The notes under the pieces: model-generated | The model's input: only the letters and a program-made list of their open reading frames with translations | Told to the model about the DNA's origin: nothing | The model's database searches: none | Part shown: positions 1 to 9,599 of the stretch, in pieces | Numbering within the stretch: the stretch's first letter is position 1 | How the letters are laid out: each line of letters starts with the position of its first letter | Origin: Thiotrichaceae bacterium | GTDB lineage: Bacteria > Pseudomonadota > Gammaproteobacteria > Thiotrichales > Thiotrichaceae | NCBI GenBank assembly: GCA_026989335.1 | Contig: JALSJN010000007.1 | Location: 1 to 64,000 of the forward strand | Length of the DNA stretch: 64,000 nt | Reading direction: 5' to 3' | Program-made: the position numbers and the translations under genes

Positions 1-197
1 AGTTCTACTTCAGAACTACCGATATTACCGGTGCTTGTGATTTGCCAGAAGGAACGGAAATGGTGATGCCAGGTGATAATGTTAAAATGGTGGTAACGCT
101 GATTAACCCAATCGCGATGGATGATGGATTGCGTTTTGCAATTCGTGAAGGTGGTCGTACAGTTGGTGCGGGTGTTGTTGCTAAGATTGTTGAGTAA
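1..197 (+). CDS. tuf: Elongation factor Tu, C-terminal end (partial)
   Basis: The last 64 codons of EF-Tu, open at the left edge of the window and read from base 3. EF-Tu is the GTPase that brings aminoacyl-tRNA to the ribosome; only part of domain 3 is visible, with the conserved PGDN turn and the [16 protein letters not shown] ending typical of the family. It ends in TAA at 195-197. rpsJ follows after 52 bp with no visible terminator, so the two are probably co-transcribed (tufA-rpsJ order, common in proteobacteria). Confidence 0.97.
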   Translation, partial: FYFRTTDITGACDLPEGTEMVMPGDNVKMVVTLINPIAMDDGLRFAIREGGRTVGAGVVAKIVE

Positions 198-249
198 ATA
201 TCTAAGTGCACTAAAAGTAAATAATTTAAGTTTAAATTGAGTAAATAAT

Positions 250-561
250 ATGTCAGGTCAAAAAATCCGAATTCGTTTAAAGTCATTCGATCATAAATTA
301 ATTGATCGTTCAGCTCGTGAAATCGTAGAAACAGCAAAAAGAACAGGTGCTCGAGTTAAGGGGCCTATTCCATTGCCTACTCGTAAAGAACGCTTTACGA
401 TTTTGGTTTCTCCTCATGTCAATAAAGATGCGCGAGATCAATATGAAATTCGTACCCATAAGCGTTTAATGGATATCGTTGAGCCTACGGATAGAACAGT
501 GGATGCCTTGATGAAATTGGATCTTGCTACAGGTGTGGATGTGCAAATCAAACTGACTTAA
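250..561 (+). CDS. rpsJ: 30S ribosomal protein S10 (uS10)
   Basis: 103 residues, the normal length. S10 sits in the 30S head and is also the NusE partner of NusB/NusG in antitermination. The conserved central loop ([19 protein letters not shown]) and the VDVQIKL ending are present. The gene follows tuf closely but is separated from rplC by 268 bp that hold a promoter-like sequence, so here S10 appears to belong to the tuf transcript at least as much as to the rest of the S10 operon. Confidence 0.98.
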   Translation: MSGQKIRIRLKSFDHKLIDRSAREIVETAKRTGARVKGPIPLPTRKERFTILVSPHVNKDARDQYEIRTHKRLMDIVEPTDRTVDALMKLDLATGVDVQIKLT

Positions 562-657
562 TTCGCTGTCAAGTAGGGTTGTAATCTGCTGATATGGCCA
601 CCTTAATTATTTCGTTTTTTTATTCTAAAGAATTGTGAATAAAAGATGAATATAAAG

Positions 658-690
658 TTCCATAAGGTAAAAATATCTGGCATAATGCGC
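658..690 (+). promoter_or_regulatory. Extended -10 promoter upstream of rplC
   Basis: CATAAT at 681-686 is preceded by TGG (678-680), giving an extended -10. A weak -35 (TTCCAT, 658-663) lies 17 bp upstream. The bases just after the -10 are GCGCGCC, a GC-rich discriminator as found in stringently controlled ribosomal promoters. This is a sequence-based inference; no transcript data are available. Confidence 0.6.
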
Positions 691-711
691 GCCTTTCTTC
701 GGCTAGGTAGT

Positions 712-733
712 TGGTTTTTGAATAAGAAAACCA
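712..733 (+). promoter_or_regulatory. Leader hairpin upstream of rplC
   Basis: TGGTTTT at 712-718 pairs with AAAACCA at 727-733 around an 8-base loop. It lies between the candidate promoter and rplC. In Escherichia coli the S10-operon leader binds L4 and represses the operon; a similar role here is only inferred from position, since in this genome the leader would follow rpsJ rather than precede it. Confidence 0.35.
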
Positions 734-829
734 GGTTTCAAGTTAAAGTGTTTGAATAAAAAAATTGTTGGAAGTATGTGTGTACTAATGTAATGCATAC
801 TTGAAATTTAAGATTAATGAGGTGGCCAC

Positions 830-1462
830 ATGGCAATCAGTCTGCTGGGTTCGAAAGTTGGAATGACCCGCATTTATAATGAGGATGGTAATGCAACACC
901 AGTCACGGTGTTGGAAATGTTGCCAAATCGTGTTTCTCAGCTCAAAACAGTTGAGTCTGATGGTTATAGTGCTGTTCAGTTAACAGTGGGTGGTAAAAAG
1001 CCATCTAAAGTTAATAAGCCAAGCTCAGGTCATTACGCAAAAGCCTCCGTTGAGGCAGGTGTCTTTACGCGTGAGTCAAGAGTTGATTCAACTGAAGATT
1101 ATGAGCTGGGTTCTGAAGTCACGGTTGAAATATTCGGAGAAGGTCAGAAGGTTGATGTTACGGGTACTACGATTGGTAAGGGTTTCGCAGGTGTGTTGAA
1201 GCGTTATAATTTCGCAGGTAAAGATGCAACGCATGGTAACTCTATTAACCATAGAACACCGGGTTCGATAGGGCAAAATCAAACCCCTGGTCGTGTTTTT
1301 AAGGGAAAGAAAATGTCAGGTCATATGGGTGCGGTTAAGCAGACAACACAAAGTCTAACAGTTGTTCGTATTGACCTTGAGAAGAATCTATTGCTAGTGC
1401 AGGGTGCGGTGCCTGGTGCACGTGGTGGTAATGTTCTTGTGAAGTCAGCGGTTAAGGGTTAA
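830..1462 (+). CDS. rplC: 50S ribosomal protein L3 (uL3)
   Basis: 210 residues, full length. L3 is an early-assembly protein whose long extension reaches the peptidyl transferase centre. The segment [18 protein letters not shown] is intact and contains the glutamine that PrmB methylates in E. coli. A GAGGTGG Shine-Dalgarno stretch precedes the ATG. First gene after the 268-bp rpsJ-rplC gap; rplD follows 5 bp later. Confidence 0.98.
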   Translation: MAISLLGSKVGMTRIYNEDGNATPVTVLEMLPNRVSQLKTVESDGYSAVQLTVGGKKPSKVNKPSSGHYAKASVEAGVFTRESRVDSTEDYELGSEVTVEIFGEGQKVDVTGTTIGKGFAGVLKRYNFAGKDATHGNSINHRTPGSIGQNQTPGRVFKGKKMSGHMGAVKQTTQSLTVVRIDLEKNLLLVQGAVPGARGGNVLVKSAVKG

Positions 1463-1467
1463 GCAAG

Positions 1468-2070
1468 ATGAAATTAAATAATATTGACGGTAAGGCAGTG
1501 ACTCTAGATGATGCTGTATTTGCTAAAGACTATAATGAGACGCTGGTTCATCAGGCTGTGGTAGCTTATATGGCGGGAGGCCGTGCGGGTACAAAAGCAC
1601 AAAAGACTCGTTCTGATGTTAGTGGTGGCGGTGCGAAACCCTGGAATCAAAAAGGTACGGGTCGCGCACGTGCAGGTACTAGTCGAGGCCCGCTTTGGAG
1701 AAAAGGTGGGGTGACATTTGCTGCTCGCCCACGTGATTACTCTCAAAAACTAAACAAGAAGATGTATCGTGCTGCTATGTGCTCTATTTTCTCTGAGCTG
1801 GTAAGATCTGAATCTTTGATTATTGTTGATGATTTCAATGTCAAAGAGCCTAAAACTAAGTTAATGGTTGCTCAGTTGGAGAAGTATGATACGAATAGCG
1901 CATTATTGGTCGGTGATGAGTTGAATAGTAATGTTGCCTTATCAATTCGTAATATTCCGAATTGCGAAGTGTCGACGGTGTCAGGTTTGAATCCAGTGAA
2001 TTTAGTTGCACATGATAAAGTGGTTATTACCGCGTCAGCGATTGGGAAAGTTCAGGAGTGGTTATCATGA
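1468..2070 (+). CDS. rplD: 50S ribosomal protein L4 (uL4)
   Basis: 200 residues. L4 lines the peptide exit tunnel through a long basic loop, visible here as the Gly/Arg-rich stretch around residues 40-80 (KPWNQKGTGRARAG...). In enterobacteria L4 also represses the S10 operon; the regulatory target, if it exists here, would be the leader at about 690-829. Its stop overlaps the rplW start (ATGA), so the two are translationally coupled. Confidence 0.98.
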   Translation: MKLNNIDGKAVTLDDAVFAKDYNETLVHQAVVAYMAGGRAGTKAQKTRSDVSGGGAKPWNQKGTGRARAGTSRGPLWRKGGVTFAARPRDYSQKLNKKMYRAAMCSIFSELVRSESLIIVDDFNVKEPKTKLMVAQLEKYDTNSALLVGDELNSNVALSIRNIPNCEVSTVSGLNPVNLVAHDKVVITASAIGKVQEWLS

Positions 2071-2375
2071 GTGCATTGAATGATGCTAAAGAGCGTTTAT
2101 ATCACGTGGTTTTTGGTCCGCATGTTACTGAGAAATCTGTTTCAGGTTCAGAGTCAAATATTCATACCTTTAAAGTTGCTGTTGATGCAACTAAACGTGA
2201 GATAAAAACAGCAGTTCAAATTTTATTTGAAGTTGAAGTGGATGATGTGAGAACAGTGAATGTTAAAGGCAAAGCTAAGGCGTTCGGTAAGCGTCAAGGT
2301 AAGCGTAAAAACTGGAAAAAGGCTTATGTTAGATTGGCCGAAGGTTCATCATTAGATCTTGGCGCGGAGGCATAG
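2067..2375 (+). CDS. rplW: 50S ribosomal protein L23 (uL23)
   Basis: 102 residues when started at ATG 2067, which overlaps the rplD stop and has AGGAG (2054-2058) eight bases upstream; an in-frame GTG at 2058 lies inside that Shine-Dalgarno and is rejected. L23 sits at the tunnel exit and is the docking point for trigger factor and SRP. The family segment HVTEKS near the start and the basic loop KAKAFGKRQGKRKNWKKAYV are present. Confidence 0.97.
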   Translation: MSALNDAKERLYHVVFGPHVTEKSVSGSESNIHTFKVAVDATKREIKTAVQILFEVEVDDVRTVNVKGKAKAFGKRQGKRKNWKKAYVRLAEGSSLDLGAEA

Positions 2376-2378
2376 GTT

Positions 2379-3209
2379 ATGGCTACAGTAAAAATGAAAC
2401 CAACTTCACCTGGTCGTCGTCATCAGGTTAGAGTTGTTAATAACGATTTACATAAAGGAAAGCCGCACAAGGCATTACTTGAAAAGAAAAGTAAATCAGG
2501 TGGGCGTAATAATAACGGGCGTATTACGACTCGTCATATAGGTGGTGGGCATAAGCAACACTATAGGCTTATAGATTTTAAGCGTAACGATAAAGATGGG
2601 ATTAATGCAGTTGTTGAGACAATTGAATACGATCCTAATCGTACTGCTAATATCGCTTTGTTGAAGTTTGTCGATGGTGAGCGTCGTTATATCATTGCGC
2701 CAAAGGGGTTGCGTCCTGAAGATAGTGTGCTGACAGGCTCTGATGCGCCAATTGCTACAGGTAACTGTATGGAATTACGCAGCATGCCGGTAGGTACTGT
2801 GATTCATTGCGTGGAAATGAAGCCCGGTAAAGGGGCTCAGATAGCACGTAGCGCAGGAACATCTGCGCAGTTGATCGCACGAGAAGGGCGTTATTCAACA
2901 TTACGTTTACGTTCTGGTGAAATGAGAAAAGTTCTTTCAGCATGTCGCGCAACTGTGGGTGAGGTTAGTAATTCGGAACATGCGCTGATTAAGCTCGGTA
3001 AAGCAGGAGCAAGTCGTCATCGTGGAATTCGTCCTACGGTTCGTGGTGTTGTTATGAATCCTGTTGATCATCCACATGGTGGTGGTGAAGGTAAAACATC
3101 AGGTGGTCGTCATCCAGTATCACCTTGGGGAACCCCTACAAAAGGTTATAAAACACGTAAAAATAAACGTACTGATCACTTGATCGTACGTCGTAGAGAT
3201 AAGAGGTAG
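2379..3209 (+). CDS. rplB: 50S ribosomal protein L2 (uL2)
   Basis: 276 residues, typical for bacteria. L2 is needed for subunit association and peptidyl transfer. The C-terminal hallmark [21 protein letters not shown] is present with its conserved histidine, followed by the basic tail. Begins 3 bp after rplW and is followed after 5 bp by rpsS. Confidence 0.98.
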   Translation: MATVKMKPTSPGRRHQVRVVNNDLHKGKPHKALLEKKSKSGGRNNNGRITTRHIGGGHKQHYRLIDFKRNDKDGINAVVETIEYDPNRTANIALLKFVDGERRYIIAPKGLRPEDSVLTGSDAPIATGNCMELRSMPVGTVIHCVEMKPGKGAQIARSAGTSAQLIAREGRYSTLRLRSGEMRKVLSACRATVGEVSNSEHALIKLGKAGASRHRGIRPTVRGVVMNPVDHPHGGGEGKTSGGRHPVSPWGTPTKGYKTRKNKRTDHLIVRRRDKR

Positions 3210-3214
3210 TCGCG

Positions 3215-3481
3215 GTGCCACGTTCATTAAAAAAAGGTCCATTTGTAGATCATCACTTGATGGCTAAAGTATTAAAAGCAGTTGATGCTAATGATCGTAA
3301 GCCAATTAAAACCTGGTCACGTAGATCAATGGTAGTTCCAGAAATGGTTGGTTTAACACTTGCTATACATAATGGTCGTCAACATGTTCCCATTTTAATT
3401 AATGAGCATATGGTCGGTCATAAGTTGGGTGAGTTTTCTCCGACGCGTATGTATCGCGGTCATACAGCAGATAAGAGTTAG
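3215..3481 (+). CDS. rpsS: 30S ribosomal protein S19 (uS19)
   Basis: 88 residues from a GTG start at 3215. The family N-terminus [14 protein letters not shown] is intact and directly follows the GTG, so no other start is plausible. S19 lies in the 30S head next to S13 and contacts the A-site region. Part of the S10 block. Confidence 0.97.
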   Translation: MPRSLKKGPFVDHHLMAKVLKAVDANDRKPIKTWSRRSMVVPEMVGLTLAIHNGRQHVPILINEHMVGHKLGEFSPTRMYRGHTADKS

Positions 3482-3490
3482 GATAAGACT

Positions 3491-3829
3491 ATGGAAGTAA
3501 ATGCTAAATTAAAATTTGCTCGTATATCTCCTCAAAAGGCACGTCTTGTTGCTGATCAGGTGCGTGGTATGCCGGTAGATAAAGCCCTTGATATTCTGAC
3601 GTTTAGTCAGAAGAAGTCGGCTGCAATTATCAAGAAGATTTTAGATTCTGCTATTGCAAATGCAGAGCATAATGAAGGTGCGGATATTGATGAGCTGTCT
3701 GTTACTAGGGTAATGGTAGATGTTGCACCTACAATGAAACGTTTGCGTGCTCGTGCAAAAGGTAGAGCAAATCGTATATTAAAACGGACGAGTCATATTA
3801 CTCTTACCGTTGGCGATGGTGAGGTTTAA
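3491..3829 (+). CDS. rplV: 50S ribosomal protein L22 (uL22)
   Basis: 112 residues. L22 spans domains of 23S rRNA and its beta-hairpin reaches the exit-tunnel constriction; the hairpin is visible as [17 protein letters not shown] near residues 80-95, a site of macrolide resistance changes in other bacteria. The N-terminal [16 protein letters not shown] motif is conserved. rpsC begins 2 bp downstream. Confidence 0.97.
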   Translation: MEVNAKLKFARISPQKARLVADQVRGMPVDKALDILTFSQKKSAAIIKKILDSAIANAEHNEGADIDELSVTRVMVDVAPTMKRLRARAKGRANRILKRTSHITLTVGDGEV

Positions 3830-3831
3830 AG

Positions 3832-4521
3832 ATGGGTCAGAAAATACATCCAGTTGGTTTTCGTCTGGGAATAGCCTCAGATTGGCGTTCGAAATGGTAT
3901 GCGGAAGGCCGAGAGTATGCAGAGTTTTTGCATAAAGATATTGAAGTTCGCGAATTTATTGAAAAAAAGCTGAAAAGTGCTTCGGTAAGTCGTATTCAAA
4001 TCGAGAGACCTGCTAAGTCTGCATTTGTAACTATTCATACGGCTCGCCCAGGTGTGGTGATCGGTAAAAAAGGCGAAGATATAGAGAAACTTCGTACTGA
4101 AACAGCTAGTATGATGGGTTTACACCCTAATAATGTTAAGGTTAATATCGAAGAGATTCGTAAGCCTGAATTAGATGCAAAATTAGTTGCGGAAGGTATT
4201 GCAAGTCAGCTAGAAAGACGTATTATGTTCCGCCGAGCGATGAAGCGTGCAGTAGGTAATGCAATGCGACTTGGAGCTTTGGGAATTAAGATTAGTTGTG
4301 CAGGTCGATTAAACGGTGCTGAGATAGCTCGTACAGAGTGGTATCGTGAAGGTCGAGTTCCTTTGCAGACCTTGCGTGCAGATATAGATTACTCTACAGC
4401 AAAAGCTCATACCACATACGGTGTAATAGGTATTAAAGTGTGGATTTATAAGGGTGATGTTTTTGACCTAGAGCAAAAGAGAAACCAATCAGCTGGACGT
4501 GACAGCAAGAAGAAGAGATAG
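3832..4521 (+). CDS. rpsC: 30S ribosomal protein S3 (uS3)
   Basis: 229 residues. S3 forms part of the mRNA entry channel. The KH-type RNA-binding domain shows its [15 protein letters not shown] loop at about residues 75-90, and the C-terminal domain ([20 protein letters not shown]) is complete. Basic tail ends in KKKR. Confidence 0.98.
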   Translation: MGQKIHPVGFRLGIASDWRSKWYAEGREYAEFLHKDIEVREFIEKKLKSASVSRIQIERPAKSAFVTIHTARPGVVIGKKGEDIEKLRTETASMMGLHPNNVKVNIEEIRKPELDAKLVAEGIASQLERRIMFRRAMKRAVGNAMRLGALGIKISCAGRLNGAEIARTEWYREGRVPLQTLRADIDYSTAKAHTTYGVIGIKVWIYKGDVFDLEQKRNQSAGRDSKKKR

Positions 4522-4530
4522 AGGTCTGAA

Positions 4531-4944
4531 ATGTTACAGCCGAAAAGAACAAAATTCCGTAAACAGTTCAAAGGACGAAATCGTGGACTGGCAGTTACGG
4601 GCAGTAAAGTAAGCTTTGGTGAATACGGTTTAAAGGCTGTAGGTCGTGGTCGTTTAACGGCGCGTCAAATCGAAGCTGCTAGACGTGCGATGACACGCCA
4701 TATAAAACGTGGTGGTAAAATCTGGATTCGTGTGTTTCCTGATAAACCTATTACCAGTAAACCATTAGAAGTGCGAATGGGTAAAGGTAAGGGTAATGTT
4801 GAATACTGGGTATGCTTAATTCAGCCCGGTCGAGTTTTGTATGAAATGGAAGGTGTTACTGAAACGATTGCTCGAGAAGCATTCGCATTAGCAGCTGCAA
4901 AATTACCCATAAAGACAGTATTTGTCACAAGGACGGTGATGTGA
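4531..4944 (+). CDS. rplP: 50S ribosomal protein L16 (uL16)
   Basis: 137 residues. L16 organises the A-site tRNA pocket of the 50S subunit. The N-terminus [19 protein letters not shown] and the central [22 protein letters not shown] segment, which includes the arginine hydroxylated by YcfD/RoxA in E. coli, are present. The stop codon overlaps the rpmC start. Confidence 0.98.
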   Translation: MLQPKRTKFRKQFKGRNRGLAVTGSKVSFGEYGLKAVGRGRLTARQIEAARRAMTRHIKRGGKIWIRVFPDKPITSKPLEVRMGKGKGNVEYWVCLIQPGRVLYEMEGVTETIAREAFALAAAKLPIKTVFVTRTVM

Positions 4945-5150
4945 TGAAAGCAAGTGATTTACGTAATAAAAGTGAAGCTGAGCTATCAACTGAACTTTTA
5001 GAGAGTTTGAAAGAACAATTTGTATTCCGTATGCAGCGTTCTACTGGGCAATTAAATCGTCCTTCTGAAATGAGAAAGGTTCGCTTGAAAATTGCACGAA
5101 TCAAAACGATCATGAACGAAATGAAGTCTACCGCTTCAGCTAAGAGCTAG
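4944..5150 (+). CDS. rpmC: 50S ribosomal protein L29 (uL29)
   Basis: 68 residues from ATG 4944, giving the family-standard N-terminus [14 protein letters not shown] one codon upstream is possible but would add a single methionine. AAGGA at 4929-4933 serves as Shine-Dalgarno. L29 sits near the tunnel exit beside L23. The start overlaps the rplP stop, indicating coupling. Confidence 0.95.
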   Translation: MKASDLRNKSEAELSTELLESLKEQFVFRMQRSTGQLNRPSEMRKVRLKIARIKTIMNEMKSTASAKS

Positions 5151-5159
5151 GTGAATACA

Positions 5160-5426
5160 ATGTCAGAAAATACAGCAAAAGTTGAACGTAGTATTACTGG
5201 AGAAGTTGTCAGTAATAAAATGGATAAAACGATTGTAGTAAAGGGTGAGCGTAAAGTTAAACATCCACTATATGGTAAATTTATCCGTCGTTCTACAAAA
5301 TATCACGCACATGATGCTAATAATGAATGCAATATTGGTGATGTGGTTATGATAAAAGAATGTCGGCCAATGTCTAAAACAAAGACGTGGACCTTAATTA
5401 AGGTTGTTGATAAAAAAGCATCTTAA
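5160..5426 (+). CDS. rpsQ: 30S ribosomal protein S17 (uS17)
   Basis: 88 residues from ATG 5160, which has AGGTGA (5149-5154) five bases upstream. A GTG at 5151 directly after the rpmC stop would add three residues but falls inside that Shine-Dalgarno. OB-fold primary rRNA binder; [14 protein letters not shown] and the KYHAHD segment are conserved. Last gene of the S10 block; 60 bp separate it from rplN. Confidence 0.95.
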   Translation: MSENTAKVERSITGEVVSNKMDKTIVVKGERKVKHPLYGKFIRRSTKYHAHDANNECNIGDVVMIKECRPMSKTKTWTLIKVVDKKAS

Positions 5427-5486
5427 GCAGCATCATTAAACTTTAGTTATATATGATAGAACCGAACATAGAATTGGAATAAGAAC

Positions 5487-5855
5487 ATGATTCAGATGCA
5501 AACACAGTTAAATATCGCTGATAATAGCGGTGCTCGTAGAGTGCAGTGTATTAAGGTCCTTGGTGGCTCACATCGTCGCTATGCAGGTATTGGTGATATT
5601 ATTAAAGTCAGTATCAAAGAGGCTATTCCTCGTGGAAAAGTTAAGAAAGGTGATGTGTATACAGCTGTGGTTGTAAGAACCGCTAAAGGTGTTCGCCGTA
5701 AAGATGGTTCTGCAATACGTTTTGATGGTAATGCTGCGGTTTTGCTTAATACTAAACTTGAGCCAATTGGTACGCGTATATTTGGTCCAGTTACTCGTGA
5801 GCTTCGTGATAAAAACTTCATGAAAATTATCTCACTAGCACCTGAAGTACTGTAG
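5487..5855 (+). CDS. rplN: 50S ribosomal protein L14 (uL14)
   Basis: 122 residues, the exact usual length, with the hallmark N-terminus [19 protein letters not shown]14 helps form inter-subunit bridges and is the docking site for the silencing factor RsfS. First gene of the spc block; the 60-bp gap upstream is AT-rich and could hold an internal promoter, but no convincing -35 is seen. Confidence 0.98.
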   Translation: MIQMQTQLNIADNSGARRVQCIKVLGGSHRRYAGIGDIIKVSIKEAIPRGKVKKGDVYTAVVVRTAKGVRRKDGSAIRFDGNAAVLLNTKLEPIGTRIFGPVTRELRDKNFMKIISLAPEVL

Positions 5856-5864
5856 GTAGATAAC

Positions 5865-6179
5865 ATGAATAAAATTGTAAAAAATGATCAGGTTGTAGTT
5901 ATTGCTGGTAAAGATAAAGGCCGTCGCGGTAACGTTTCTGAAATGTTGCATAATGGTAAAATCTTGATTCAAGGCATTAATTTGGCTAAAAAGCATCAAA
6001 AAGGTAATCCTAATGCTGGTATAGCAGGCGGGATTATTGAAAAAGAAATGCCAATGGATATTTCTAATGTAATGTTAGTCAATCCTGCAACAGATAAAGG
6101 TGATCGTGTTGGAATCAAAGAACTTGAAGATGGTAAAAAAGTACGCTTCTTTAAGTCAAGCGGTGAAGCCGTAAGTTAA
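5865..6179 (+). CDS. rplX: 50S ribosomal protein L24 (uL24)
   Basis: 104 residues. Assembly initiator for the 50S subunit, located near the tunnel exit. The KOW motif is visible as [17 protein letters not shown] near the N-terminus. Between this gene and rplE (6180-6223) a small perfect hairpin (CTGAT/ATCAG, 6181-6192) lies where S8 binds to regulate the spc operon in E. coli; equivalence is not shown. Confidence 0.97.
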   Translation: MNKIVKNDQVVVIAGKDKGRRGNVSEMLHNGKILIQGINLAKKHQKGNPNAGIAGGIIEKEMPMDISNVMLVNPATDKGDRVGIKELEDGKKVRFFKSSGEAVS

Positions 6180-6223
6180 GCTGATAAATCAGTATTTAAT
6201 ACAAGCGTTTAAAAGGTAGAACG

Positions 6224-6766
6224 ATGTCAAGATTAGAAACATTTTATAGAGAAACAGTAGTTAAAGAATTGACTGAGAAGTTTTCTTATAAAAATGCTAT
6301 GGAAGTTCCTAAGATCACTATGATTAGTCTTAATATGGGTTTGGGTGATGCAGTTGGCGACAAGAAAGTTGTTGAGCATGCCGTTTCTGATATGACTAAA
6401 ATTGCTGGTCAAAAGCCAGTGGTTACTTTGTCACGTAAATCTATTGCAGGTTTTAATATTCGTGATAATTGGCCTATTGGTTGCAAAGTAAATTTACGTC
6501 GTGCTCAAATGTATGAGTTTTTAGATCGTCTTATTAATATATCCATTCCACGCGTGCGAGATTTTCGTGGAATGAATCCTAGATCATTTGATGGTAATGG
6601 TAATTACAGTATGGGATTTAATGAGCAAATTATTTTCCCGGAAATTGAATACGATAAAATAGATAAATTACGAGGTTTGGATATTGCTATTACAACCTCA
6701 GCAAAGAATGATGAGGAAGCTAAAGCATTATTAGAAGCTTTTAACTTTCCTTTCAAAAAACAGTAA
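6224..6766 (+). CDS. rplE: 50S ribosomal protein L5 (uL5)
   Basis: 180 residues. Binds 5S rRNA together with L18 and L25 and contacts P-site t[19 protein letters not shown], the [12 protein letters not shown] segment and the [20 protein letters not shown] region are all conserved. AAGGTAGA precedes the ATG. Confidence 0.98.
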   Translation: MSRLETFYRETVVKELTEKFSYKNAMEVPKITMISLNMGLGDAVGDKKVVEHAVSDMTKIAGQKPVVTLSRKSIAGFNIRDNWPIGCKVNLRRAQMYEFLDRLINISIPRVRDFRGMNPRSFDGNGNYSMGFNEQIIFPEIEYDKIDKLRGLDIAITTSAKNDEEAKALLEAFNFPFKKQ

Positions 6767-6782
6767 ATTAGGTAATTAGATA

Positions 6783-7088
6783 ATGGCTAAGAAATCAATG
6801 ATTGCTCGAGAGGCTAAGCGTGCGAAGTTAGCAGCTAAATTTGCTCCTAGAAGAGCGGAGTTGAAGGAGATTATTCGTTCTCCCAATAGTAGTTTTGAGC
6901 AAGTTATGGCAGCTACTGATTCTTTACAGAAGCTTCCGCGTGATAGTTCACTAGTTCGCAAAAGAAGCCGTTGTGCAATTACAGGAAGACCGCATGGTGT
7001 TTATAAAAAGTTTGGTCTTTGTCGAAATAAAATTAGAGAGTCTGCAATGGAAGGAGATCTTCCTGGTTTGACTAAGGCAAGTTGGTAA
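6783..7088 (+). CDS. rpsN: 30S ribosomal protein S14, zinc-free form (uS14)
   Basis: 101 residues: the long form without the CxxC...CxxC zinc motif, the usual type in gammaproteobacteria. The C-terminal block [21 protein letters not shown] ends in the invariant LPGLTKASW. Assembles late in the 30S head. Confidence 0.98.
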   Translation: MAKKSMIAREAKRAKLAAKFAPRRAELKEIIRSPNSSFEQVMAATDSLQKLPRDSSLVRKRSRCAITGRPHGVYKKFGLCRNKIRESAMEGDLPGLTKASW

Positions 7089-7100
7089 GGATAACTAAAT

Positions 7101-7496
7101 ATGAGTATGAGTGACCCTATAGCGGATATGTTAACCCGCATACGTAATGGCCAACGAGCTAGCAAAGCGAATGTTGTATTCTCTGCATCTAAAAAGAAAA
7201 CTGCTATTTTAGAAGTGCTACAATCTGAAGGCTATATTTCTGGATTTGACACAGATAGTGGAACAGCAAAGCCAATTACGACTGTTACATTAAAGTATTA
7301 CCAAGGAAAACCAGTAATTAATACATTAAAGCGAATTAGTCGTCCAGGTTTAAGAATTTTTAAAGGCAAAGGTGATTTGCCAAATGTTATGTCAGGTTTA
7401 GGTATTGCAATCGTTTCAACTTCAAAAGGTGTTATGAGCGATAGCTTCGCACGAGCAGAAGGTCACGGTGGTGAAGTTGTCTGTATCGTTGAGTAA
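7101..7496 (+). CDS. rpsH: 30S ribosomal protein S8 (uS8)
   Basis: 131 residues from ATG 7101 ([18 protein letters not shown]), the family-standard start; a second ATG two codons later is less likely. Binds the central domain of 16S rRNA and in E. coli represses the spc operon by binding near rplE. The C-terminal [16 protein letters not shown] segment is intact. Confidence 0.97.
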   Translation: MSMSDPIADMLTRIRNGQRASKANVVFSASKKKTAILEVLQSEGYISGFDTDSGTAKPITTVTLKYYQGKPVINTLKRISRPGLRIFKGKGDLPNVMSGLGIAIVSTSKGVMSDSFARAEGHGGEVVCIVE

Positions 7497-7514
7497 TTAT
7501 TAGGTCGTATTGAT

Positions 7515-8051
7515 ATGTCTAGAATAGCAAAAATGCCCATTGAATTACCTTCCGGTGTGGAAGCTAAGATTAATGGCCAAAATATAAATATCAAAGGTAG
7601 CAAAGGTGCTTTTGATTATGTGATAAACGACCTCGTTGAGGTTTCGCAAAATGACAGTACACTAGTGATGCAGCCTAAAAGAGAATCTGCAAAAGGTGCT
7701 TGGGCAATGGCCGGTACAATGCGTGCCATTACAAGTAACATGGTTTTTGGTGTGAGTGAAGGTTTTGAGAAAAAGCTTGAACTTGTCGGGGTCGGTTACC
7801 GAGCTCAGGCGCAAGGTCAGAAACTTAACCTTACATTAGGTTTTTCTCATCCGGTTGTTCATGATATACCGGAAGGTGTTACGTGTGAGACCCCTAGTCA
7901 AACTGAAATTATACTGAAAGGTATTGATAAGCAAGTCATTGGTCAAACAGCTGCTGAGATTCGTGCTTATAGACCGCCAGAGCCTTATAAAGGTAAAGGG
8001 ATCAAGTACGCTGGTGAGCATATTGTTCGTAAAGAAGCTAAGAAAACCTAA
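7515..8051 (+). CDS. rplF: 50S ribosomal protein L6 (uL6)
   Basis: 178 residues, two repeated alpha/beta domains. Lies near the factor-binding site of the 50S subunit. The C-terminal [19 protein letters not shown] signature is intact, followed by the [10 protein letters not shown] tail. Confidence 0.98.
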   Translation: MSRIAKMPIELPSGVEAKINGQNINIKGSKGAFDYVINDLVEVSQNDSTLVMQPKRESAKGAWAMAGTMRAITSNMVFGVSEGFEKKLELVGVGYRAQAQGQKLNLTLGFSHPVVHDIPEGVTCETPSQTEIILKGIDKQVIGQTAAEIRAYRPPEPYKGKGIKYAGEHIVRKEAKKT

Positions 8052-8072
8052 GTATTAGAAGGACTTTGGAAA

Positions 8073-8426
8073 ATGAATAAAAGAATTGCCAGAATTCGTC
8101 GCGGTAAACGTTCACGAATGAAAATGAAAGAGTTAGGTGCTGATAGACTGTCTGTTTACAAAAGTTCACGACATATCTATGCGCAGATAATCTCTGGTCA
8201 AGATAATAGTGTTATTGCTGCAGCCTCAACATTAGAAAAATCACAGAGAGATTCGCTAGAATATACGGGTAACTCAAGTGCGGCTAGTGCGATTGGTAAA
8301 CTTGTTGCTGAAAGAGCAAAAGAAAAAGGAATTGAGTCTGTTGCGTTTGATCGTTCAGGTTTTAAATATCATGGTCGTGTTAAAGCGTTAGCAGAAGCTG
8401 CTCGTGAAGCCGGTCTACAGTTTTAA
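8073..8426 (+). CDS. rplR: 50S ribosomal protein L18 (uL18)
   Basis: 117 residues. 5S rRNA-binding protein. The [16 protein letters not shown] segment and the [24 protein letters not shown] ending (key residues F/D/R/S/G...GRVKALAE) match the family. AAGGA lies upstream of the ATG. Confidence 0.98.
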   Translation: MNKRIARIRRGKRSRMKMKELGADRLSVYKSSRHIYAQIISGQDNSVIAAASTLEKSQRDSLEYTGNSSAASAIGKLVAERAKEKGIESVAFDRSGFKYHGRVKALAEAAREAGLQF

Positions 8427-8442
8427 AGGTTAATAGATAATT

Positions 8443-8952
8443 ATGGCTAGAGCAGATAATACAGAACAAGCAAATGACGGCTTACAAGAAAAGTTAGTTC
8501 ACGTTAATCGTGTTGCTAAGGTTGTTAAAGGTGGGCGTGTTTTTGGTTTTACAGCACTTGCGGTTGTAGGTGATGGTAACGGTAAAATTGGTTTCGGTTA
8601 TGGTAAGGCCAAAGAAGTGCCTGTTGCAATACAAAAAGCGATGGAAAAAGCGCGTAAAAATATTGTAAATGTCGCCTTAGTCGATGATACTTTACAGTAT
8701 GAGATTAACGCTCGTCACGGTGCTGCTCATGTGTTTATGAAGCCTGCATCGGATGGTACAGGTATAATCGCAGGTGGTGCAATGCGTGCTGTATTTGAAG
8801 TGGTTGGCGTTAAAAACGTACTTGCTAAATGTGTTGGTTCACGTAATCCAATAAATGTTGTTCGTGCCACCATTAAAGGATTGGCAGAAATGAACTCTCC
8901 TGAGCTAATCGCAGCTAAACGCGGTAAGACAGTAGAAGAAATAAGAGGTTAA
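8443..8952 (+). CDS. rpsE: 30S ribosomal protein S5 (uS5)
   Basis: 169 residues. Sits at the mRNA entry region and affects fidelity. The double-stranded RNA-binding-like domain contains [21 protein letters not shown], the loop altered in spectinomycin-resistant mutants of other bacteria, followed by [14 protein letters not shown]. rpmD begins 2 bp downstream. Confidence 0.98.
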   Translation: MARADNTEQANDGLQEKLVHVNRVAKVVKGGRVFGFTALAVVGDGNGKIGFGYGKAKEVPVAIQKAMEKARKNIVNVALVDDTLQYEINARHGAAHVFMKPASDGTGIIAGGAMRAVFEVVGVKNVLAKCVGSRNPINVVRATIKGLAEMNSPELIAAKRGKTVEEIRG

Positions 8953-8954
8953 TC

Positions 8955-9140
8955 ATGGCTGGTAAAAAAGTAAAACTAACCATTGTTCGAAGTTTGAATG
9001 GTCGTTTGAAAGCTCATAAGTCATGTGCTCGAGGATTAGGTCTTCGTAAAATGCACAACCCTGTTGTTGTCAGTGATACACCTGAAAATCGCGGAATGAT
9101 TAATAAAATTGCGTATATGTTACGTATTGAAGAAGTATAA
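8955..9140 (+). CDS. rpmD: 50S ribosomal protein L30 (uL30)
   Basis: 61 residues, single-domain bacterial form. KKVKLTIVRSLNGRLKAHK and the LGLRKMHNPVVV segment match the family. Placed between rpsE and rplO as in most proteobacterial spc operons. Confidence 0.96.
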   Translation: MAGKKVKLTIVRSLNGRLKAHKSCARGLGLRKMHNPVVVSDTPENRGMINKIAYMLRIEEV

Positions 9141-9143
9141 ATT

Positions 9144-9584
9144 ATGACAATGGAACTAAATACATTAAAGCCAGCTGCTGGTAGTCGTGGTACACGTAAA
9201 CGTGTGGGACGTGGTATTGGATCTGGCTGGGGTAAGACATGCACTCGTGGTCATAAAGGCCAAAAGTCACGCTCAGGCGGATTCGATAAAGTGGGCTTTG
9301 AAGGTGGTCAAATGCCACTGCAAAGACGTTTGCCTAAAGTTGGTTTTAGCTCACGCGTAGGTAGAGTCAGTGCGGAACTTAGACTACATGAGTTGGCTAA
9401 AGTTGATTCAAAAATCATCGACGTTGAGGCATTAAAAGCTGCAAATTTAATTACGAAAAATATCCTAAATGTAAAGGTAATGCTTTCAGGTACAATTGAA
9501 AAAGCCGTTACTTTAAAAGGAATCAAAGTCAGCAAAGGCGCTAAAGAAGCCATTGAAGCAGCTGGCGGAAAGATCGAAGAATAA
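9144..9584 (+). CDS. rplO: 50S ribosomal protein L15 (uL15)
   Basis: 146 residues from ATG 9144; an ATG at 9150 (MELNTLKPA) would fit the family N-terminus slightly better. The glycine/arginine-rich early region ([19 protein letters not shown]) and the GGFEGGQ-like stretch ([17 protein letters not shown]) are intact. Late-assembly 50S protein. Ends 15 bp before secY. Confidence 0.96.
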   Translation: MTMELNTLKPAAGSRGTRKRVGRGIGSGWGKTCTRGHKGQKSRSGGFDKVGFEGGQMPLQRRLPKVGFSSRVGRVSAELRLHELAKVDSKIIDVEALKAANLITKNILNVKVMLSGTIEKAVTLKGIKVSKGAKEAIEAAGGKIEE

Positions 9585-9599
9585 CAAAGGGGTTTAATC

